From: PALSA-278 sp963760285
Lineage (GTDB): Bacteria > Acidobacteriota > Terriglobia > Acidiferrales > UBA7541
Direction: 5' to 3'
Assembly (NCBI GenBank): GCA_963760285.1
Contig: CAVXCI010000004.1
Location: 62,001 to 126,000 of the forward strand
Length of the DNA stretch: 64,000 bases
Shown here: piece by piece, positions 7,473 to 17,018 of the stretch
Numbering within the stretch: the first letter of the stretch is position 1
How the letters are laid out: each line of letters begins with the position of its first letter
Program-made: the position numbers and the translations under genes
Notes under the pieces: generated by a model
What the model was told of the DNA's origin: nothing
Database searches by the model: none
The model's input: only the letters and a program-made list of their open reading frames with translations

Positions 7473-7675
7473 TCGCCGGAGTACATAATTATTTATCTTC
7501 CGCCAGTACAGTAACTTATGAAATACGGGCGATTTATGAGCCGGCGCCGAGGTTCCGAATCGGGAGGGGCCATCCCATTGCGAGATGCGCTCGCGCTGGC
7601 AGACAGTTGATGGCTGCTCTCTTTCGATACGCTGGTTCAAGTTGCGGCGCGATCCAGCCGCGCCGTGGTGACGTG

Positions 7676-8917
7676 TCAGTGGCGAGACTGTGGCAGAAAC
7701 GGCGTGGTGTTCAGAAGGATGCTGATTGTGTTGGAATCGCCATTGGAGGTGGCAAGATCCGGTTTTCCGTCGCCGTTGAAATCGGCGGTAATCAGGTAGC
7801 CGGGATACTTACCGTTAACAGCAAAGGTCGCAGGCCTACGAAAAGTACCGTCGCCCCTTCCCAACAGAACGGAAACATAGCCAAGTTCACCGCAACTTTT
7901 TGCGCAGGGAGCGTTTGCCACGGCGATGTCTAGTTTTCCATCGCCGTTGAAGTCAGCGACGACGACGGAGTCGGGGTCGATACCTGCCGGGGCGAGGACA
8001 CCCCGGTGAAAGCTGCCATCCCCGTTCCCCAACAGAATGAGCACGTAACTATCCACGTCGGTTTCTTCATTAGCTATGGGCACCGCCAGGTCCAGTTTTC
8101 CGTCCCTGTTGAAATCGCCCACTGCGATTCCACATGGTACATGCGGATCACGGTACTGAAACTTGAAGAGAAGCGGAGATTCGAATTTTCCATCGCCCTT
8201 TCCCAACAGAACAGCGATGCTTGCAGGCTCGCTCCCGAGGCCTGCGTTCAATACGGCCAGGTCAAGCTTGCCATCGCCGTTGAAGTCAGCCGCCAGGATT
8301 TGCGTGGGCACACCGCCCCTGGTAGGGAAATGTCCCGCGAAGTCGAGATCTCCACCGTTGTCCCCCAGATAGACATCCACGTCACCTAATCCGTTGGTGA
8401 AGGCCAGATCGTTGTTGCCGTCGCCGTTGAAATCGCCCACGGCAATGCCGCCCGCGTACGCCCTGTTCCCGCCAGTCAGTCCCAGCGAGGTTCCCGTGGG
8501 GAAGTATCCGTCACCAGAGCCAAAAAGCACGGATACTTCCGGATAGTCCTCATCATTCACCACCGCGTCTAGATTATGGCCATCAAACTTCCCCAGGGCC
8601 AACACCGACGGGCTGTAGGAAGCACCAGACGCCAGCCACGGACCGAACGAAAGCCGGCCACCGCCCTCCTGATTTCCCAGGGCCACGTAGATTCCCGAGT
8701 CCGATTCCGAAACCACCGCCAAATCCGTAACGCCGTCATTATTGAAGTCCCCAGCGGCAATGCCATCGGGGAACGCAACGGGAGAGTTAAGGACAATAGG
8801 GGCGACAAAGCTTATGTTTCCAGGAACCTCGCGGGCAGAAAAAGATGGCCGAGCAGGTAAAGCGCAAACGGCCAGGATAATAATAGAAAAAAGAACAGGG
8901 CGAGAGGCAAATCTCAT
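7676..8917 (-). CDS. Secreted FG-GAP/VCBS repeat protein (copy 2)
   Basis: A 413-residue paralogue of the gene at 5037-6269, inverted relative to it. Signal peptide FSIIILAVCALPARPSFSAR, then about seven FG-GAP units with D-x-N-x-D-G calcium loops. The start at 8917 is chosen because it matches copy 1, has GGAGGG upstream and starts the signal peptide; the frame stays open 30 codons further up without coding character. Copies differ mainly in blades 4-5 (EPASIAVLLGKGDGKFESP here). Probably a surface or secreted adhesion/binding propeller; no ligand can be inferred. Confidence 0.9.
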   Translation of the reverse strand: MRFASRPVLFSIIILAVCALPARPSFSAREVPGNISFVAPIVLNSPVAFPDGIAAGDFNNDGVTDLAVVSESDSGIYVALGNQEGGGRLSFGPWLASGASYSPSVLALGKFDGHNLDAVVNDEDYPEVSVLFGSGDGYFPTGTSLGLTGGNRAYAGGIAVGDFNGDGNNDLAFTNGLGDVDVYLGDNGGDLDFAGHFPTRGGVPTQILAADFNGDGKLDLAVLNAGLGSEPASIAVLLGKGDGKFESPLLFKFQYRDPHVPCGIAVGDFNRDGKLDLAVPIANEETDVDSYVLILLGNGDGSFHRGVLAPAGIDPDSVVVADFNGDGKLDIAVANAPCAKSCGELGYVSVLLGRGDGTFRRPATFAVNGKYPGYLITADFNGDGKPDLATSNGDSNTISILLNTTPFLPQSRH

Positions 8918-9169
8918 GGCACCCTCCGGGGGCATCTCCAGCAGCCAGCTTCTTGCCGCGCTGGTGTCAGTTCCCTTCACGAATCGCCAATACCAGCAGC
9001 ATATCATCTTCCTATCTCCGACTAAACTGAGCGAAGGACTTCCGCTAACTTTGCGAACGGCGTTGACCTACTGCCGCGGACGAGGGGAAAGGCGCGGGAG
9101 GAGAACATTCCGCGCGGGGCGGCCGGGGTTGCACTGGCGAAGAAGTTGTACGAACCTGTATGGACGGCG

Positions 9170-10114
9170 ATGAACACGACACTGGAATTTTTGCTGCGGC
9201 ACGGATACGCGGTGCTCTTCGTGTGGGTGCTGGCGGAGCAGGCGGGACTTCCCTTCCCGGTGCTGCCACTGTTGCTGGCGGCGGGGTCGCTTTCGGCGCA
9301 GGGAAAGATGAACCTGTCGGGAGTGGTCCTGCTCTCCGTGGCGGCGTGTCTGATTGCCGACGTGGCGTGGTTCATGACCGGGCGGACGCAGGGCGCGCGC
9401 GTGCTGCGATGGATGTGCAGAATCTCGCTGGAGCCGGATTCCTGCGTCAGCCGGACCAAGGATATTTACGCGCGGCACGGAGAACATTCGCTGCTGCTGG
9501 CGAAGTTTGTGCCGGGGCTGAGCGCGGTGCTGGCGCCGCTCTCGGGCGTGGCGGGGATGCGGCTGCGGCGCTACCTGATGTTCGACGGGGCCGGGTCGTT
9601 CATCTGGACGGGAACCTACGTCCTGCTGGGCTACATGCTGAGCCACCAACTGACGATGGTGGCGCGGTACGCGCTGCGGCTGGGCGAGTCGCTGATGGTG
9701 CTACTGGTGGGAGGACTGGCCGGGTATGTGCTGGTGAAATTCACGCAGCGGCGACGGTTCCTTAAAAGACTGCGCATGGCGCGCATCGGGCCGGAAGAGT
9801 TGAAGATGTTGATGGATTCGGGAGAAGACGTGCTGGTGGTAGACCTGCGCCAGCCCATTGATCTGGAAAACGACCCGGAGAAAATTCCCGGCTCGGTGCG
9901 GCTGGACCCCGGCGACATCGCCGCGCACACGGAACTGATTCCGCCGGACCGCGAGATTGTCCTTTACTGCACCTGCCCCAACGAGGCCACCAGCGCGGGA
10001 GTGGCCATGCTGCTGCGGCGGCATGGAATTGACCGCGTGCGTCCGCTGGAAGGCGGAATCGAGGGATGGCGGGCGTTGAATTTCCCGATGGAGCCGGTGG
10101 AGATGGGAGACTAG
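9170..10114 (+). CDS. DedA-family membrane protein fused to a rhodanese domain
   Basis: A 314-residue fusion. Residues 1-200 are a DedA/SNARE-associated membrane protein (LPFPVLPLLLAAGSL, AKFVPGLSAVLAPLSG-VAG signature, four or so helices), a family tied to lipid flipping and membrane potential. The C-terminal 100 residues are a cytoplasmic rhodanese-like domain (MDSGEDVLVVDLR, IVLYCTCPNEATSAG with an active-site-loop Cys, LEGGIEGWRAL). The ATG at 9170 is preferred over a TTG at 9146. The TlpA-like gene follows after 88 bases, so a redox or sulfur link is plausible but inferred. Confidence 0.88.
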   Translation: MNTTLEFLLRHGYAVLFVWVLAEQAGLPFPVLPLLLAAGSLSAQGKMNLSGVVLLSVAACLIADVAWFMTGRTQGARVLRWMCRISLEPDSCVSRTKDIYARHGEHSLLLAKFVPGLSAVLAPLSGVAGMRLRRYLMFDGAGSFIWTGTYVLLGYMLSHQLTMVARYALRLGESLMVLLVGGLAGYVLVKFTQRRRFLKRLRMARIGPEELKMLMDSGEDVLVVDLRQPIDLENDPEKIPGSVRLDPGDIAAHTELIPPDREIVLYCTCPNEATSAGVAMLLRRHGIDRVRPLEGGIEGWRALNFPMEPVEMGD

Positions 10115-10202
10115 TCGCTGAAATGGCAACGCCCGCGCGCGGCGGCTTGTACAACGAGAGCAGAGCGGCGATAATTGAGGTTAAGGGGATCAAGAGGAAT
10201 TC

Positions 10203-11123
10203 ATGAACAGGAAATCCGCCCTTCTGATTGTACTGGCCGGCATCATCCTTATTGGATTGTGCCTGTGGTCGCCTGTAAAGGACCTGGCCCTGCGCGCTCG
10301 CGCCGCTTCACCGAATCCGGCGGGCGCCTCCGCCCGTCCGCAGATGGATGCGCCGCGTCCGGCGATACGGTTCGTGCGCGACCCGGAGCCGGTGCCGGCG
10401 TTCTTAATCCAGGATCTGCAAGGCAATCCGGTATCTCCGGCGGACTGGAAAGGAAAAGTGACGCTGCTGACGTTCTGGGCCACGTGGTGCGGGCCCTGCC
10501 GCGAGGAAATTCCAGAACTGGTGGAACTGGAGAAGAGGTATCCCGGGCAGGTACAGGTGATCGGGCTTTCCGTGGATGAAGATCCGGCATGGGTGGTGAA
10601 ACAGTTTGTGTCCAGGGAAGGAATCAACTACCCGGTGGCCATGGCCACGCCACAGATCATGAAAGAGTTCGGCGGAGTGCCCGCGCTGCCGACCACCTAC
10701 GTGGTGAATCAAAAAGTAGGCATCGTGCAGAAGCACGTGGGGCTGTATTCCGCGGCGGTGTTTGACCGCGAAATCCGCGCGCTGCTGGGTATGCCGGTGG
10801 ACGCTCCCATTGAAACGTTCGTGGATGAAGGGCAGATCTTCCTGAAAAACGCCGCCAACGCCACGGAGTTGCCGGGAGTGGACCTCTCCAAGCTGACGGA
10901 ACCGCAAAAGCTCGCGGTGTTGAAGCGGCTGAATTCCGAGGATTGTACCTGCGGCTGCAAAATGACGCTGGCGCAATGCCGTATTAACGACACTACCTGC
11001 CCCATCAGCAAAAAGACGGCCGCCGAGATTGTGGATGAAGTGCGCACGGGAAAGAAGGCTCCGGCTGCGCCGGCTCCCGCGGATTCCGCCACGCCCACGG
11101 AATCCGGCGCACAGACAAATTAA
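10203..11123 (+). CDS. Membrane-anchored TlpA-like thioredoxin with Cys-rich tail
   Basis: A 306-residue protein: N-terminal anchor or signal (LLIVLAGIILIGLCLWS), TlpA/ResA thioredoxin fold with the C96-x-x-C99 active site in WATWCGPC and the cis-Pro segment ALPTTYVV near 162, then a C-terminal module with Cys at 248, 250, 252, 259 and 266 (DCTCGCKMTLAQC). It should reduce disulfides or haem-apo-cytochrome thiols outside the cytoplasm. The extra Cys cluster could bind a metal or form disulfides. It follows the DedA-rhodanese gene on the same strand. Confidence 0.88.
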   Translation: MNRKSALLIVLAGIILIGLCLWSPVKDLALRARAASPNPAGASARPQMDAPRPAIRFVRDPEPVPAFLIQDLQGNPVSPADWKGKVTLLTFWATWCGPCREEIPELVELEKRYPGQVQVIGLSVDEDPAWVVKQFVSREGINYPVAMATPQIMKEFGGVPALPTTYVVNQKVGIVQKHVGLYSAAVFDREIRALLGMPVDAPIETFVDEGQIFLKNAANATELPGVDLSKLTEPQKLAVLKRLNSEDCTCGCKMTLAQCRINDTTCPISKKTAAEIVDEVRTGKKAPAAPAPADSATPTESGAQTN

Positions 11124-11150
11124 CCGAAAAACTTCCGCGAAGAAATAAGA

Positions 11151-11188
11151 CGCCGGATTCCCCGTTGATGCCTCACGGAAATCCGGCG
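11151..11188 (+). terminator. Terminator-like hairpin after the TlpA gene
   Basis: CGCCGGATT (11151-11159) pairs with AATCCGGCG (11180-11188), extended by two more pairs, around a loop of about 17 bases. No T-run follows (GAACTGTTTA), so efficiency is uncertain. It separates the TlpA gene from the Tat/amidase pair. Confidence 0.4.
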
Positions 11189-11322
11189 GAACTGTTTACA
11201 GGGACGTGCTGGCGCGAATAGACCTCCATTTCATGGAAGCGCACACGCAGCGGGGAAGCGCACGGTTGACTGTGTGCCCGAGTTTGCATAGGCTGACGCC
11301 GGTCAGGGACGGGAGGTGGTTT

Positions 11323-11724
11323 ATGGCACGCACGAAATCAGAGGAATCCGCGCGCGGCGGCATTTCGCGGCGGGATTTTGCACGGGCCGCCACCGCGGCG
11401 GCGGCCTTGATGGCCGCAAACCCTCGCGCGGCGGTAATGGCGGCTCCCAGCCTGCAGGCCGCGGAGAAAACGAAGCTCTCCGCGGATGCGCTGGCTGAAG
11501 TGGAAGCGAAGTTCCGGGTCATAATCCGCGAGTACGGATCGCGGCTCTCGGAAATTCAAAAGGCGGATATTCATCGCATCCTGACGGAGGGAATGCCAGG
11601 ACTGGAGCGTCTGCGAGCCTACCCCATGGATAACGGCACCGCGCCGGCCACGCCCATGCGGCTGTTTCCTCCCGCGGAGGGAATCGGCGCGCGGAAAGGC
11701 GCGGGGGACAGTCATGCTGAGTGA
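11323..11724 (+). CDS. Tat-exported protein of unknown function, coupled to the amidase
   Basis: A 133-residue protein with a twin-arginine signal (ISRRDFARAATAAAALMAANP). The mature part is mostly helical (EVEAKFRVIIREYGSRLSEI, KADIHRILTEGMPGLERLRA) with no known catalytic motif. GGAGG lies upstream of ATG 11323; the open frame further up is discounted. Its end overlaps the amidase start by 11 bases, so the two are translationally coupled. Its job is probably tied to the amidase, for example as an exported partner. Confidence 0.75.
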   Translation: MARTKSEESARGGISRRDFARAATAAAALMAANPRAAVMAAPSLQAAEKTKLSADALAEVEAKFRVIIREYGSRLSEIQKADIHRILTEGMPGLERLRAYPMDNGTAPATPMRLFPPAEGIGARKGAGDSHAE

Positions 11725-13120
11725 CGACGTTTTGTATCTTCCCGTGACGGAGTTGGCGCGCCAGGTCAAAGCGCGAGAACTTTCTCCAGTGGAATTGACG
11801 CAAAGTTATCTGGCACGCAGCGAAAAACTGGGACCGCAATTGAACGCCTACGTGACCATCACGCGCGAACTTGCCATGGAACAGGCGCAGCAAGCCGAGA
11901 AGGAGATTTCCAGCGGGCATTATCGCGGCCCGCTGCACGGGATTCCTTATGCGGCGAAGGATTTGCTGGCGGTGCCCGGCTATCCCACCACATGGGGAGC
12001 GCAACCGTTGGCAAACCAGAAATTCGATTATCGCGCGGCGGTGATCGAGAAGCTGGACGCGGCGGGGGCGGTGTTAATCGGCAAAGCGGCGATGATTGAG
12101 CTGGCCGGAGGATTGAATTACCGCTTTGCGTCGGCATCTCTGACGGGCGCCGCGAAAAACCCGTGGAATGAAAAATGCTGGACGTGCGGATCGTCGAGCG
12201 GGTCTGCCGCGATTGTGGCCGCGGCCCTGGCGGCGTTTGCCATTGGAACGGAAACGTGGGGCTCGATTGTGTGTCCGGCAACATTCTGCGGCATTTCCGG
12301 GCTGCGGCCCACGTTCGGGCGCGTGAGCCGCTACGGCGCGATGGCCCTTTCGTTTTCGATGGACAAGATTGGACCGTTGGCGCGCTCGGGAGACGATTGC
12401 GCGCTGGTGCTGGCCGCGATTGCGGGAAGCGACTGGCGCGACAACGGAACACTGCCGCAGGGCGAGGCGGAGTTTTCCGCGGGCAGCGTAAATTCCCGGC
12501 CATTGCGGATTGGGTGGCTGATGAACGCGTGGAAGTCGCCAAAGCCGGAAGTGGCAAAGGCGGCCACAGCCGCGATGGAGGTGATGCGGCAGCACGGCGC
12601 GGAGGTGAGCGACGCTCACCTGCCGGATGGGCCATGGGAGGACGCCGCGGGAGTGATCATCGCGGCGGAAGGCGCGGCGGCGTTTCGCAAACTGATTCAA
12701 TCCGGACTGGTGGAGCAGTTGACGGACCCGCTCGGAAAAATCGGCGGCTATATTAACGAACAAACGTTTGCGACGGATTTTTTGCAGGCGCAGAGAGTGC
12801 GCGCCGTGCTGCAGGAACAGATGCGTCCTCTGCTGGCGCAATTTGACGTGGTCGCCGCGCCCTCGCTGCCCGATGCGGCATCAACGCTGGACACCAACCT
12901 GGAAACGGACTTGAACTATGCGGATCCGCTGGGCGGCATTGGGAATCTTTGCGGATTGCCGGCGCTGAGCGCGCCGTGCGGGTTCACGGAAAAAGGATTG
13001 CCCATCGGCCTGCTCTTCATGGGGCAGGTGCGGAACGACGCAGCCGTACTTTCCGCGGGACGAATTTTCCAGCAGAATACGGACTGGCACAAGCGGCGGC
13101 CCCCGATCGCGCAAGCGTGA
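11714..13120 (+). CDS. Amidase-signature hydrolase
   Basis: A 468-residue amidase-signature enzyme (GatA/amidase superfamily) that hydrolyses amide bonds with a Ser-cisSer-Lys triad: Lys82 in YAAKDLL, the cis-Ser in CGSSSGSAA (161/162) and nucleophile Ser184 in TETWGSI. Length is normal. GatB and GatC are not adjacent, so it is more likely a stand-alone amidase than part of the tRNA amidotransferase. No signal peptide. It lies upstream of the amide-forming ligase cluster on the same strand (120-base gap), so it may process the same kind of product. Confidence 0.88.
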   Translation: MLSDDVLYLPVTELARQVKARELSPVELTQSYLARSEKLGPQLNAYVTITRELAMEQAQQAEKEISSGHYRGPLHGIPYAAKDLLAVPGYPTTWGAQPLANQKFDYRAAVIEKLDAAGAVLIGKAAMIELAGGLNYRFASASLTGAAKNPWNEKCWTCGSSSGSAAIVAAALAAFAIGTETWGSIVCPATFCGISGLRPTFGRVSRYGAMALSFSMDKIGPLARSGDDCALVLAAIAGSDWRDNGTLPQGEAEFSAGSVNSRPLRIGWLMNAWKSPKPEVAKAATAAMEVMRQHGAEVSDAHLPDGPWEDAAGVIIAAEGAAAFRKLIQSGLVEQLTDPLGKIGGYINEQTFATDFLQAQRVRAVLQEQMRPLLAQFDVVAAPSLPDAASTLDTNLETDLNYADPLGGIGNLCGLPALSAPCGFTEKGLPIGLLFMGQVRNDAAVLSAGRIFQQNTDWHKRRPPIAQA

Positions 13121-13240
13121 ATCAAACGGCGCGGCACGTTACTCAGAATTTCCATGCATTCGCAAGTTCCGCTTCCCGGCGGGCGGTGAAATCCGCCCCC
13201 GCTTTGGGTATCATACGAGGCGCGGGAGAAGCCTACAGGC

Positions 13241-14398
13241 ATGCCACACCGTTTCACCATCGGCGTCGAAGAGGAATTCCAGATTATTGACCCGGCGACG
13301 TGTGAGCTGAAATCGCACGTAAGCGAGCTGATGGCGGCCTCCTCGCCCCGTTTCGGCGACGAACTGAAACCTGAGCTGCACCAATCCATCGTGGAGATGG
13401 GCACAAACATCTGCGCGGACGTGGAAGAAGTGCGCCAGGAAATTCTGCGGACACGGGGCCTGCTGGTGTCCACGGCGGACCGCGTGGGGCTGCACGTGGC
13501 CGCGGCGGGAACGCATCCCTTTTCCAGCTGGATTGACCAGGTAATATCGCCGGGCGAGCGGTATCAGATGATCGTGGAGGAATTGCAGCAACTGGCGCGG
13601 TCGCTGCTGATTTTCGGCATGCACGTACACGTGGCCATGCCGGACAAATCCACCACGATTGACATGATGAATCAGGTGCGCTATTTCCTGCCGCACATTC
13701 TGGCGCTCTCCACCAGTTCACCCTTCTGGATGGGACGGAACACGGGATTGAAATCCTATCGCACGGCGATTTTCCGGCGGTTCCCGCGAACGGGCGTGCC
13801 CGACCACTTCGGATCGTGGGGCGATTTCGAAAGTTTTGTCCAACTTTTGATTGACTTGAATTGCATCGATAACGGCAAGAAAATCTGGTGGGACGTGCGG
13901 CCGCATCCCACGTTCGGCACGCTGGAATTCCGCATTTGCGATCTGCCCACGCGAGCGGAAGAAACCGTGGCGATCGCCGGATTAATACAGGCCATTGTCG
14001 TGAAGCTGCACCGGCTGTACACGCGCAATCAGGGATTTCGGTTGTACCGGCGGTCGCTGATTGACGAAAATAAGTGGCGGGCGGCGCGCTGGGGCGTGGA
14101 TGGCAAATTGATTGATTTTGGGAAGAAGAAGGAAGTTCCCATGCGGGAACTGGGGATGGAGTTGCTGGAGTTCGTGGACGACGTGGTGGACGACCTGGGA
14201 AGCAGGAAGGCCGTACAGTACGTGGAGACAATTTTGCGGGAAGGGACCAGCGCCGACCGGCAACTGCGCGTATTCGCGGAGACGGGCGATCTGCGCGCGG
14301 TGGTGCGGAACCTGGTGGCCGAAACACGCGCCGCGGTGGATCGTGCGGCGGGCGCATATCCTGGCGCTTCACCCTCTGCGACAGGAGCCACGCGATAG
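13241..14398 (+). CDS. GCS2-type carboxylate-amine ligase (YbdK-like)
   Basis: A 385-residue member of the glutamate-cysteine ligase 2 family. Hallmarks are the N-terminal GVEEEFQIID, HVHVAMPDKS near residue 130, NTGLKSYRTAIFRRFP, and WWDVRPHPTFGTLEFRICDL with the metal/substrate Glu. The family makes an amide or gamma-glutamyl bond from ATP, a carboxylate and an amine. It lies 65 bases ahead of an ATP-grasp gene, followed by a second ATP-grasp and an aminopeptidase: a conserved amidoligase neighbourhood type. Substrates are unknown. Confidence 0.9.
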   Translation: MPHRFTIGVEEEFQIIDPATCELKSHVSELMAASSPRFGDELKPELHQSIVEMGTNICADVEEVRQEILRTRGLLVSTADRVGLHVAAAGTHPFSSWIDQVISPGERYQMIVEELQQLARSLLIFGMHVHVAMPDKSTTIDMMNQVRYFLPHILALSTSSPFWMGRNTGLKSYRTAIFRRFPRTGVPDHFGSWGDFESFVQLLIDLNCIDNGKKIWWDVRPHPTFGTLEFRICDLPTRAEETVAIAGLIQAIVVKLHRLYTRNQGFRLYRRSLIDENKWRAARWGVDGKLIDFGKKKEVPMRELGMELLEFVDDVVDDLGSRKAVQYVETILREGTSADRQLRVFAETGDLRAVVRNLVAETRAAVDRAAGAYPGASPSATGATR

Positions 14399-14463
14399 GC
14401 CGGCGGCGAGAATTATCGCTGTCGCAAGACTTCCAAACGAAGCGAAAGAACAAGGAGCGGGCC

Positions 14464-15455
14464 ATGATAATCGGACTCATGTGCGGACGCGAGTACAGTT
14501 TTCCGCCCGCATTCATTGAGAGGGTGAACGCGCTGGGAAAGAGCGATGGAATCATCGCGGAAATGGTGCAGCTGGGCGGAACGATGATGGGCGAACCGGC
14601 GCGATACCGCGTGATCGTGGACCGGATTTCGCACGAGGTGGATTATTACCGGGGATATTTGAAATATGCGGTCCATGCAGGGCACGTACGTGATCAACAA
14701 TCCATTCTGGTGGACGGCGGACGACAAATTTTTCAATTACTGCCTGGCAGCCAAACTGGGCGTGGCCATCCCGAAGACAGTTCTCCTGCCGCAGAAGTCG
14801 TACCCCGCATGACGTGGACATCACAGTCCGAATCGCTGCGGAACCTGGAGTATCCGCTCGATTGGGACGCGATGCTGGATTCCGTGGGACGGCCGGCATT
14901 TTTGAAGCCATTCACCGGAGGCGGATGGAAAAACGTTTACAAAGTTAATAACCGCGAGGAATTGCTGGCGGCTTATGACCAGACCGGCCCCTACTGCATG
15001 GCCCTGCAGGAATTAATTGAATTCGAGGAGTACGTGCGTTGCTTCACGTTCGGGAAGAGCGACATTTTGCCGGTGCCCTACGATCCGCATGAGCGGCGAT
15101 ATCTGCACAAGCCGGGCTTCTCTCTCAAGCGAACTGGAAGAGCGCATCGTCAAGCGACGCGCAGACCATCAACATGGCGCTGGGCTACGAAATGAACACC
15201 ATCGAATTCGCGGTGCGCGACGGAGTCCCCTATGCTATTGATTTTCTGAATCCCGCGCCGGATTTCGAGCTGGAGCGCATCACGCCGCTCTATTTCGAGC
15301 ACGTGTTGGACCGCATGTCCAAGCTGGTGATTGACCGCGCGTTGCACGGCAAACCGTCACATGTCCTGGCCCCGCTGGGAAGAAATGATCGGCGTGGGCG
15401 CGCCAGCGGGATTCGTTGGCACTCCCAAGGCTGCCAGGCGGGGGCCAGGCGTTGA
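14464..15455 (+). pseudogene. ATP-grasp ligase, interrupted by several frameshifts
   Basis: About 330 codons encode an ATP-grasp peptide/amide ligase, starting at MIIGLMCGREYSFPPAFIE behind AAGGAG. Recognisable parts are TYVINNPFWWTADDKFFNY, AIPKTVLLPQKSYP, FLKPFTGGGWKNVYKV (ATP-binding), ALQELIEFEEYVRCF and YAIDFLNPAPDFEL (Mg-binding acid). They lie in alternating frames with single-base shifts near 14670, 14809, 14825, 15117, 15155, 15370 and 15430. Every segment keeps family residues, which argues for sequencing indels rather than long decay. The inferred stop TGA (15453-15455) overlaps the next ATG by one base. Confidence 0.8.
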
Positions 15456-16872
15456 TGGACGCGGCTGGGTCACCGAGCGGGAACCGCGCGCCGCCAGCTC
15501 CCGCTTCCGCCGCGAGTGGTCCCGCGGAATATTGGCATTCGCTGCTGCGCCCGGAAGTGGAGTTGACGCCGCGGATTCAGCGAGGAAATGGCGCGCGCAG
15601 ATGCGCGCGGCGAAGCTGACATTCGGCGACCGCGTCCACTGCCCCTTTCTGCGGCCGTTTTTTATCAGCGAATCGGACGAAGCTCGCTCTGCGGGAGTCA
15701 CGGAAATGATCGCCGCGCTGGGCGAACGGGTGATTCCCGCGGCGCTGGCGGATGGCGGCTTGCTCGCGCAGTTCGGATTGAGCGAGGAAGAGGAACGGCT
15801 GGCGCGCATCGAGCCGGGGTATGCGTTTGCCAGCACCGCTTCGCGGCTGGATTCTTTCCTGCTGCCCGATTCCCTGCAATTCGCCGAATACAACGCCGAA
15901 TCGCCCGCCGGTCCGGGTTACTCCGAAACGCTGGGCGAGCTTTTCGCGCAGATGGAAGTGATGAAGCGCTTCGAGAAGCGGTACGACGCGCGCGCCTATT
16001 CGTCCATGGCGCTGCTGTTGAAAGCGTTGCTGGCCAGCTATCGTGACTGGGGCGGCAAGGAACCTTCGCCGCAAATCGCCATCGTGGACTTGCGGGGAGT
16101 CCCCACCTGGAATGAATTCGAAATTATCCAGGCACGCTTTGAATCCCTGGGAGCCCCAACGCTGGTCTGTGAGCCGCATGAATTGGAGTTCGAAGGCAAG
16201 CATTTGCGCGCCAGGGGAAAGAAGATTGACCTGGTCTATCGCCGCGTGCTGATCAACGACATTATCGCCCGGCCGGTGGAATGCGATGCCCTGCTGCAGG
16301 CATACAAGGCGGGCGCGGTATGCGTGGCGAACACGCTGCGGTGCAAAATCCCGCATAAGAAAGCCTTTTTCGCGCTGCTGACGGACGAACGCAACGCCGC
16401 GCTGTTTTCCGCGGCGGAGCAGGAAATCATCCGGCGGCACATCCCCTGGACTCGCGCGGTGGCGGACACGCGAACGTCACGCGAGGGGCAAAAGATCGAA
16501 CTGCTGAAGTACATCCGCGAGCACCGCGAGAATTTCGTCCTGAAGCCAAACGACGAATACGGCGGCACGGGCGTGACGCTCGGATGGGAGAACGACGTGG
16601 CGTCATGGGACGCCGCGATTCAGAAGGCGGTGAATGCGCCGCGCGGATCGTGGATTGCGCAGGAAAAGATCGAGATTCGCCGCGAAGTGTTTCCCTATTA
16701 TCAGGCGGCGACCGGCGTGGTTTTCCGGGACATGCTGGTGGACTCCGCGCCGTTCCTTTTTCGCGGAAAGCTTTCCGGGTTTCTGACGCGGCTGAGCGCC
16801 ACCGGCCTGGCGAACGTGACCTCCGGAGGCGGGCAGGTGCCGGTGTTCGTGGCGCGACCGAAGGGCGAGTGA
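15455..16872 (+). CDS. Circularly permuted ATP-grasp ligase (frameshifted near the 5' end)
   Basis: About 470 codons related to glutathionylspermidine-synthase-like, circularly permuted ATP-grasp proteins. Motifs: LTFGDRVHCPFLRPFF, AEYNAESPAGPGYSE, IAIVDLRGVPTWNEFEI, NFVLKPNDEYGGTGVTLGWE (nucleotide binding) and NVTSGGGQVPVFVA at the end. The start MDAAGSPSG at 15455 and the main body from about 15600 are joined only by correcting two single-base shifts near 15562 and 15595. It probably forms an amide bond with ATP together with the preceding ligases. Substrate unknown. Confidence 0.82.
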
Positions 16873-17018
16873 AAACGAGCACGATTTGAAAAGTTTTCAG
16901 TTCGCGGAGAGAATGTAAAAGAGAGTCGGCGCGATTCCCGCCGGATGGCGCGCGCAATGCCTGGCAAGAATGCGACGGGGTGCAATTAATAAGGACACGG
17001 GGGTTCTGATTTTTCACT

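Noticed and set aside
11714..13120. GatA subunit of the Asp/Glu-tRNA amidotransferase
   Set aside because: GatB and GatC are not adjacent and the neighbour is a Tat protein; a stand-alone amidase is likelier, though not certain.
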